Origin: Candidatus Anaerostipes avistercoris
Lineage (GTDB): Bacteria > Bacillota > Clostridia > Lachnospirales > Lachnospiraceae
Length of the DNA stretch: 64,000 bases
NCBI GenBank assembly: GCA_019119895.1
Contig: DWWD01000005.1
Coordinates: 16,874-80,873 of the forward strand
Direction: 5' to 3'
The translations under genes were made by a program, and so were the position numbers. This document shows, in pieces, positions 57,670 to 64,000 of the stretch. The notes beneath the pieces are model-generated. The model did not search any database and was not told the origin of the DNA. It was given only the letters and a program-made list of their open reading frames with translations. The first letter of the stretch is position 1. Every line of letters begins with the position of its first letter.

Positions 57670-58686
57670 ATGTCAGAATATAGAGCAATTACAATCAGAC
57701 AGGGCAGCGGCGGATTCGGCGGACCATTAACTGTGAAGCCACAGGAAGGCAAAGATGTGTTATTATATATTACAGGAGGCGGAGCTGAACCTGATATCCT
57801 GCAGAAGATCGTAGATCTGACAGGATGCCGTCCGGTCAATGGATTTAAGACGACAGTGCCGGAAGAGGAAATTTTCCTGGTTATCATTGACTGCGGAGGA
57901 ACACTGCGCTGTGGAATTTATCCTCAGAAGAGAATTCCGACTATTAACATTAATCCGGTTGGAAAATCCGGACCGATGGCAAAATATATCACAGAAGACA
58001 TCTATGTATCAGGTGTAACAAATAATGAAATTGAGCTGGCAGACGGATCTGAAGCTCCGATTCAGAATGAGGCAAAACCGGCAGAAGAAAAAGAGGAAAA
58101 AGAATTCAAATACAGTGCGGATAAGAAAGTATCTGAGACAATGGGAGAGACTTCAAAATCCAGTTTCATTCAGAAAATCGGAATGGGAGCAGGTAAAGTC
58201 GTTGCGACATTCAATGCTGCGGCAAAAGAATCTACCAATACAATCCTCCATACAATCATCCCGTTCATGGGCTTTGTATCTCTGCTGATCGGTATCATTC
58301 AGGGATCTGGTTTTGGAGACTGGTTCGCAAGACTTCTGCAGCCATTATGTGGAAATATCATTGGTCTTTGTATCCTGGGATTCATTTGCTCCATCCCGTT
58401 CTTAAGCTGTCTGCTTGGACCTGGAGCGGTTATCGCGCAGATCATTGGTACTCTGATCGGTGTGGAAATCGGAAAAGGAAACATCGAACCGTATCTTGCG
58501 CTCCCTGCATTATTTGCAATTAATACACAGTGTGCATGTGACTTCATTCCGGTTGGACTGGGACTTGCAGAGGCAGAACCGGAAACGGTAGAAGTTGGTG
58601 TTCCGTCTGTTTTATATTCAAGATTTATCATTGGTGTACCAAGAGTTCTGGTTGCATTTGTAGCAAGCATCGGACTGTACAGATAA
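57670..58686 (+). CDS. srlE: PTS glucitol/sorbitol EIIBC
   Basis: [36 protein letters not shown]. Confidence 0.92.
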   Translation: MSEYRAITIRQGSGGFGGPLTVKPQEGKDVLLYITGGGAEPDILQKIVDLTGCRPVNGFKTTVPEEEIFLVIIDCGGTLRCGIYPQKRIPTININPVGKSGPMAKYITEDIYVSGVTNNEIELADGSEAPIQNEAKPAEEKEEKEFKYSADKKVSETMGETSKSSFIQKIGMGAGKVVATFNAAAKESTNTILHTIIPFMGFVSLLIGIIQGSGFGDWFARLLQPLCGNIIGLCILGFICSIPFLSCLLGPGAVIAQIIGTLIGVEIGKGNIEPYLALPALFAINTQCACDFIPVGLGLAEAEPETVEVGVPSVLYSRFIIGVPRVLVAFVASIGLYR

Positions 58687-58729
58687 CAGGTAGAAACCCC
58701 AAAATTAAATGTTTTACAGAAAGGAAAAT

Positions 58730-59089
58730 AGTATGATGTATCAGGTAACGATTAAAGGAAAAGGCGATATGGTGGAAGCATTCAAAGAGGAAGGAATTTT
58801 TGTTACTTTTGGCGACAATGCTCCGGATACTCTGAAAGATTTCTGTTATGCCATTGATGTGAATCCGGTAAATGGTGTAGTAAAACCGGGATGCAAGCTG
58901 GTCGTAGACGGAAAAGAATACGAGATTGTAAAAGTCGGCGATGTTGCCAACGAAAATCTTGCGAATCTGGGACATGTTACATACAGCTTCAATGGTCCGG
59001 ATGCAGAATGCCTGCCGGGAACCATCTGTGTGGAAAAAGCAGAACTTCCGGCTCTGGATATCGGAAGCACAATTGCAATCGTAGAGTAA
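58730..59089 (+). CDS. srlB: PTS glucitol/sorbitol EIIA
   Basis: Gene order and MMYQVTIKGKGDMVEAFKEEGIFVTFGDNAPDTLKDFCY. Confidence 0.9.
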   Translation, partial: SMMYQVTIKGKGDMVEAFKEEGIFVTFGDNAPDTLKDFCYAIDVNPVNGVVKPGCKLVVDGKEYEIVKVGDVANENLANLGHVTYSFNGPDAECLPGTICVEKAELPALDIGSTIAIVE

Positions 59090-59123
59090 GCTGTTTTCCT
59101 TGATTCAAAAACGTAAATTGCAG

Positions 59124-59164
59124 AGGCGGTGAGACAAAATATGGTGCTCACCGCCTTTGTTTTT
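59124..59164 (+). terminator. Terminator of sorbitol operon
   Basis: AGGCGGTGAG...CTCACCGCCTTTGTTTTTT. Confidence 0.8.
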
Positions 59165-59303
59165 TCTATTTTACAGGATTCTTTCTTAATTCATATTGAC
59201 TGTCTATCTTGTTTTTTCTATCTATATTTAGTAAAATAAAAAAAAGTATCATAAATGAACAGAGGACAGGCTTTCCTCTTGCGTACGGGAGAAGGAGGAA
59301 TTT

Positions 59304-60203
59304 ATGATTCCTTTATGGATATTGGCGGCGGTGCTGACAGTGATCCTGCTGTTTGCGGCAGTGATCGTGCTGGCAAGCAGCAGAGAGAATAACAAACTGG
59401 TAATTGAAAAATATGAGATACAGTCTTCAAAGATTCCGGAAGCATTTGATGGATTCCGGATCGTGTTTCTTACGGATCTTCACTGTCATGAGTTTGGTGA
59501 AGATAATGAGAAGCTGATTGAGATGGTGAAGGAGTGCAGACCTCAGATGATTCTGGCTGGTGGAGATATGCTGATCAGCCGGGAAGAAAAATCCACTGAA
59601 GTGCCCCTGAAACTGATGAAACAGCTGGCAGAGAAGTATCCGGTATATTATGCGGATGGGAACCATGAGCTGCGCCTTATGCGCAATGAGGAAATCTTTG
59701 GTGTGAAGTACAAGGAATATATTCACGAGCTGAAGGAATACGGCGTATGGCACATGTCCAATGAGACGGTGATCCTGGAGCAGGAGGGGCAATTCATCCA
59801 TCTGACGGCAATGGATCTGGAGCCTGAGTTTTATCATAAGTTTCGGATTCCGGAGATGAAGCAGGAAGATATGGAGCTTGCGGTCGGCAAAGCAGTCCGC
59901 GGCAGATTTCAGATCCTTCTTGCCCATAATCCGAATTATTTTAGAACGTATGCCCGGTGGGGTGCGGATTTGGTCCTGGCAGGACATTTCCATGGAGGAA
60001 TGGTAAGGATTCCGAAGGCGGACCGGGGAGTGATCTCTCCTCAGTTTCAGCTGTTTCCGAAATATGACGCGGGAGAATTCCATGCTCCGGATGGAGGCAG
60101 TACGATGATCGTGAGCCGCGGGCTTGGGAATCATTCCATTAAGATCCGACTGTTCAATAAACCGGAGATTTCCTGTATTACATTAAGAAGGCGGAGAGAA
60201 TAA
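59304..60203 (+). CDS. Metallophosphoesterase
   Basis: IVFLTDLHCHEFG, ILAGGDM, DGNHE, LAGHFHGG motifs. Confidence 0.92.
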   Translation: MIPLWILAAVLTVILLFAAVIVLASSRENNKLVIEKYEIQSSKIPEAFDGFRIVFLTDLHCHEFGEDNEKLIEMVKECRPQMILAGGDMLISREEKSTEVPLKLMKQLAEKYPVYYADGNHELRLMRNEEIFGVKYKEYIHELKEYGVWHMSNETVILEQEGQFIHLTAMDLEPEFYHKFRIPEMKQEDMELAVGKAVRGRFQILLAHNPNYFRTYARWGADLVLAGHFHGGMVRIPKADRGVISPQFQLFPKYDAGEFHAPDGGSTMIVSRGLGNHSIKIRLFNKPEISCITLRRRRE

Positions 60204-60205
60204 GA

Positions 60206-60976
60206 ATGGCATTGGATATAAAACTGAATGTGTTTGAGGGCCCCCTGGATCTGCTCCTTCATCTGATCGAGAAGAACAAAGTAGATATCTATGACATTCC
60301 AATCGCGGAGATAACAGAGCAGTATATGGAGTATCTTAAAGCGATGAAAGAAGCAAAACTGGACAGTATGAGTGATTTTCTCGTCATGGCTGCGACGCTT
60401 CTCAAAATCAAAGTAAAGATGCTGCTGCCGGCTCCGGAGGAAGATGAAGAAGAGGGAGATCCAAGAGAAGAACTGGTCCGCAGGCTGATCGAGTACAAGA
60501 TTTATAAATATGCCTCGGCCCAGCTCAGATCATACGGACAGGAAGCAGAAAAGAGCTTTTACAAAGAACCACAGATTCCGGAGGAAGTGCTGGCATACAG
60601 GGAGAAGATTGATCCGGCTCAGGTGCTGGAAGGCGTTTCTCTTGAAAGGCTCTGTGAAGTATTTCAGTTTGTTATGCGCAGACGTGAGAATAAGAAGGAT
60701 CCGATCCGGAGTGATTTTGGTGAAATCCACGAAGAAGAGATAAAATTAGAAGATAAGATAGAAGAGATTGATCGATATATCCGAAGCAGCAAAACCGCAA
60801 GTTTCTTTCAGATTATGGAAATCCAGAGGACGAAAGAAGCTGCGATTGTTGCTTTTTTATCCATATTAGAACTGATGAAACAGGGAAGAATCAAGGCAGC
60901 CCAGGAGACACCGGGAGGCGATATTATAATAGAAGCATTGGAGCAGGAAAATGAAAGAAAAACAGGCAATGATTGA
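60206..60976 (+). CDS. scpA: Segregation and condensation protein A
   Basis: LNVFEGPLDLLLHLIEKNKVDIYDIPIAEITEQYMEYL. Confidence 0.97.
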   Translation: MALDIKLNVFEGPLDLLLHLIEKNKVDIYDIPIAEITEQYMEYLKAMKEAKLDSMSDFLVMAATLLKIKVKMLLPAPEEDEEEGDPREELVRRLIEYKIYKYASAQLRSYGQEAEKSFYKEPQIPEEVLAYREKIDPAQVLEGVSLERLCEVFQFVMRRRENKKDPIRSDFGEIHEEEIKLEDKIEEIDRYIRSSKTASFFQIMEIQRTKEAAIVAFLSILELMKQGRIKAAQETPGGDIIIEALEQENERKTGND

Positions 60977-61541
60977 GGGAATCCTCTTTTCTATGGGGAC
61001 GAGTGTCTCCAGAAAACAGATGAAAGCGGCGCTGGAAGTCGATGATGAGCTGCTGGATTATCTGATTGATCAGCTGAAGAGGGAGTACGAGCGGTCTGAC
61101 AGAGGAATCCGGCTGCTGGAGCTGAATGATGCCTATCAGCTCTGTACCAAACCGGAATATTATGAGGCGCTGATCCGGATTGTAAATCATCCAAAGAAAC
61201 CGAAGCTTACGGATGTCATGCTGGAGACATTGTCCATCATCGCTTACAAACAGCCGGTTACCAAACAGGAAATTGAAGCGATCCGCGGTGTAAAATGTGA
61301 TCATCCGGTGAATAAGCTTTTAGAATATAATTTAATCTGTGAAGCCGGACGTCTGGACGCAGTAGGCCGTCCGATTTTATTTAAGACGACAGAAGAATTT
61401 CTGAGGTATTTCGGAGTATCGTCGGTGAAAGAGCTTCCGGTGATACAGGAAGATATGATCAACGGCTTTAAGGAGGAGGCTCAGGAAGAAGTAAAATACG
61501 CTTTGGAAGAAGAGGAAGCAGAAAAGATGGAGGAAAAATAA
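60951..61541 (+). CDS. scpB: Segregation and condensation protein B
   Basis: EGILFSMG...LETLSIIAYKQPVTKQEIEAIRGV. Confidence 0.97.
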   Translation: MKEKQAMIEGILFSMGTSVSRKQMKAALEVDDELLDYLIDQLKREYERSDRGIRLLELNDAYQLCTKPEYYEALIRIVNHPKKPKLTDVMLETLSIIAYKQPVTKQEIEAIRGVKCDHPVNKLLEYNLICEAGRLDAVGRPILFKTTEEFLRYFGVSSVKELPVIQEDMINGFKEEAQEEVKYALEEEEAEKMEEK

Positions 61542-61542
61542 T

Positions 61543-63294
61543 ATGGGTAAGATGACAGGAAATGAATTTTTGGTGAAAGCACTGCAGGAAGAAGGGGTAG
61601 AGAAGATTTTCGGATATCCCGGCGCAGCCATCATAGACCTTTTTGATGAGCTGTACAAACAGGATCAGGTGGAGCTGGTTCTGCCCCGCCATGAGCAGGG
61701 ACTGATCCATGCGGCAGACGGGTATGCCAGATCCACAGGAAAAGTCGGAGTCTGCCTGGCTACCAGCGGACCGGGAGCGACGAACCTGGTAACCGGTATT
61801 GCCACAGCCAATTATGACAGTGTTCCCCTTGTTTGTTTCACCGGACAGGTAGCAACGAACCTGATCGGAAATGATACCTTTCAGGAAGTGGATATCGTGG
61901 GCGTGACCAGGAATATTGCAAAATTTGTAATCGTAGTCCGCAGGAGAGAAGACTTAAACCGCCTGATCAAAGAAGCATTTTATATCGCAAGTACTGGAAA
62001 ACCGGGACCGGTGCTTCTGGATCTCCCGAAGGATGTTATGGCAGAACTTGGAAGTGATGAATATCCGGATACGGTCAATATCCGTGGATATAAACCGAAT
62101 ACGAAGGCGCATCACGGACAGATTCTCCGTGCCATGGAAACAATCTACAGGGCGAAACGCCCGTTATTCCTGATCGGAGGAGGAGCGAAAATATCCGGCG
62201 CCGGTGAAGAAATGAGAAAACTGATGGAAATGCTCCGAATCCCATTGGTTACTACGATTATGGGACGGGGAATTGTTCCGACGGATCATCCGCTTTATTA
62301 TGGAAATATCGGAATGCACGGAAATTATGCAGCCAACGAGGCGGTCAATACTTGTGATCTTCTGATTTCCATCGGAACAAGGTTTAATGACAGGATCACA
62401 GGAAAGCTTGGAACTTTTGCTTCCAGAGCAAAAATCATACATATTGATATTGACACGGCGGCTATCTCCAAAAATGTAACAGTAGATATTCCGATTGTTG
62501 GCGATGCCAAAGACGCCACCCAGTTAATGTTGGAAATTGCGGAGCACGAGCAGGCGTGCAAGACAGAGCGGTGGCTTGAGACCATGGAGACATGGAGAAA
62601 GAAATATCCGATCCATATGCGGGAAAAAGAAAAGCTGGTTCCGGAGCAGATTATCAAAGCAGTCAATGAGTTCTTTGATGAGCCGATTGTTACAACGGAC
62701 GTAGGACAGAATCAGATGTGGACGACTCAGTTTCTGGAACTTTACGGAAAGAGACAGCTTCTGACATCCGGAGGACTGGGAACCATGGGATACGGTCTCC
62801 CTTCCGCTATTGGCGCGGCGATTGGCAATCCGGGAAGAGAAGTGGTGACCATCTGCGGGGACGGCGGATTCCAGATGAATTCCCAGGAACTCGCCACAGC
62901 AGTGGTACAGGAACTTCCGATTACAATCTGTGTTTTGAATAACGGGTATCTTGGAATGGTACGTCAGTGGCAGGATCTGTTTTATGGAAAGGCATATGCA
63001 GGCACATGTTTAAGGAGACGCAAGAGCTGCGAGCATTTTTGCGGCAATGATTTTTCAAAATGTCCTCCGTATACACCGGATTTCGTGAAACTGGCGGAAA
63101 GCTATGGAGCCCAGGGAATCCGTGTATTTAAGAAAGAGGAAATTATACCGGCCTTTGAAAAAGCAAGGGAAAAGAAAGATGGACCGACACTGATCGAATT
63201 TATCATAGAAAATGAAGAACTTGTTATGCCTATGGTGAAGCCGAACGGATCCATTACTGATTTGATTTTAGAGCGCGAGGAGGAAGAGAAATGA
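61543..63294 (+). CDS. ilvB: Acetolactate synthase large subunit
   Basis: GYPGAAIIDLFDEL, ThDP-binding GDGGFQMNSQELATAVVQELPITICVLNNGYLGMVRQWQ. Confidence 0.97.
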   Translation: MGKMTGNEFLVKALQEEGVEKIFGYPGAAIIDLFDELYKQDQVELVLPRHEQGLIHAADGYARSTGKVGVCLATSGPGATNLVTGIATANYDSVPLVCFTGQVATNLIGNDTFQEVDIVGVTRNIAKFVIVVRRREDLNRLIKEAFYIASTGKPGPVLLDLPKDVMAELGSDEYPDTVNIRGYKPNTKAHHGQILRAMETIYRAKRPLFLIGGGAKISGAGEEMRKLMEMLRIPLVTTIMGRGIVPTDHPLYYGNIGMHGNYAANEAVNTCDLLISIGTRFNDRITGKLGTFASRAKIIHIDIDTAAISKNVTVDIPIVGDAKDATQLMLEIAEHEQACKTERWLETMETWRKKYPIHMREKEKLVPEQIIKAVNEFFDEPIVTTDVGQNQMWTTQFLELYGKRQLLTSGGLGTMGYGLPSAIGAAIGNPGREVVTICGDGGFQMNSQELATAVVQELPITICVLNNGYLGMVRQWQDLFYGKAYAGTCLRRRKSCEHFCGNDFSKCPPYTPDFVKLAESYGAQGIRVFKKEEIIPAFEKAREKKDGPTLIEFIIENEELVMPMVKPNGSITDLILEREEEEK

Positions 63295-63788
63295 AAAGAA
63301 GATGGTTATCTTTATTCGTAGAAAACAGAGTCGGAGTGCTCGCAAGGATTTCCGGTCTGTTTTCCAGTAAAGCGTACAATATCCACAGCCTGACGGTAGG
63401 CGAGACGGAAGATCCTACCATGTCACGAATGACAATCTGCATTGATGCGGATGATAAGACATTTGAACAGATCAAAAAACAGCTGAACCGGAGCGTTGAG
63501 GTTATAAAAGTAATTGACTACACAGACACCTCCATCCGCACCAAGGAAATTATGTTCATCAAAGTAAAAAGCATTACGCCGAAACAGAGAGCGGAGATTT
63601 TCCAGATGAGCGAAGTGTTCCGTTTCCTGATCAAGGATATGGGAAAAGACAGTTTATTAATAGAAGCAATTCGAACAGAAACGAAAAATGATTCGATTCT
63701 GAATGTTTTCAAAGAAAGATTTACCAATATTGAAGTTGTCAGAGGAGGCCCTGTGGCCATTGAATGCATCAGCATGCAGGACAGATAG
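63291..63788 (+). CDS. ilvN: Acetolactate synthase small subunit
   Basis: LFVENRVGVLARISGLFSSKAYNIHSLTVGETEDPTMSRMTI. Confidence 0.97.
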   Translation: MKRRWLSLFVENRVGVLARISGLFSSKAYNIHSLTVGETEDPTMSRMTICIDADDKTFEQIKKQLNRSVEVIKVIDYTDTSIRTKEIMFIKVKSITPKQRAEIFQMSEVFRFLIKDMGKDSLLIEAIRTETKNDSILNVFKERFTNIEVVRGGPVAIECISMQDR

Positions 63789-63793
63789 ACGAA

Positions 63794-63824
63794 GGGAAGC
63801 GGGAAACTGCTTCCCGTTTTTTAT
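63794..63824 (+). terminator. Terminator after ilvN
   Basis: GGGAAGC-gggaaact-GCTTCCC-GTTTTTT. Confidence 0.8.
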
Positions 63825-63860
63825 TTCATAGGAAACGTCGTTCCTATGAAATAAAAAACG
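63815..63860. repeat. Perfect 20-bp inverted repeat (6-nt loop)
   Basis: CGTTTTTTATTTCATAGGAA-ACGTCG-TTCCTATGAAATAAAAAACG. Confidence 0.9.
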
Positions 63861-64000
63861 CTCCGCGAGGATCGCACTGCGGCGGAACGGAAACTGCCGC
63901 TCATGCGCCCCGCCGCAGGCGGAGAATCCTGCAAAGCAGGATTCTTTCTTGTGTCAGATCTTACATTACGGTTCCGGAAGGAAGACCTGGGATTTGAATT

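Noticed and set aside
63764-63997. ORF at window end
   Set aside because: Overlaps terminator, palindrome and hairpins; composition non-coding.
1-64000. CRISPR array, rRNA operon or IS element
   Set aside because: No regularly spaced repeats, rRNA sequence or transposase signatures seen.

Overview
The window has two parts. (1) About 1-39,671 is most of a tailed, siphovirus-like prophage of a Gram-positive Clostridia/Lachnospiraceae-type host; its integrase end lies left of the window. Modules in order: lysogeny switch (repressor, short ImmA-like protein, Cro-like), recombination/replication (HD-domain protein, Rad52-like, NinB-like, HNH, PDDEXK-like, DUF6291-type initiator with iteron-like repeats), small accessory genes including a Lar-type anti-restriction protein, a late-operon leader with a terminator and a tRNA-like fold, packaging/head, tail, baseplate/fibres, lysis, and a leftward right-end cassette. 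It ends at a tRNA 3'-end fragment (39647-39671), the probable attR. (2) About 39,672-64,000 is flanking chromosome: a decayed small-ORF zone (39.8-42.8 kb), then core genes (PHP phosphatase, ruvAB, U32 peptidase, ftsW/rodA-like, PBP, NUDIX, dacF-like, sorbitol PTS operon, scpAB, ilvB/ilvN). Main findings: (a) a MuF-type head protein with a C-terminal ADP-ribosyltransferase-like toxin domain and a small partner gene; a decayed second copy of that partner and copies of its downstream hairpin/RBS module lie just outside attR, suggesting a relic immunity-gene zone; (b) a phage-encoded Prp-like cysteine protease next to three structural proteins (scaffold, capsid, major tail) with an N-terminal L-Q-x-F-A motif, suggesting in-cis maturation; (c) a tandem Tad2/DUF2829-like anti-defence candidate beside the toxin; (d) a GACA tetranucleotide repeat in the tail-tip region, a -1 frameshift, candidate ori iterons and candidate structured RNAs. 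All calls were made by reading the sequence; no searches were run.
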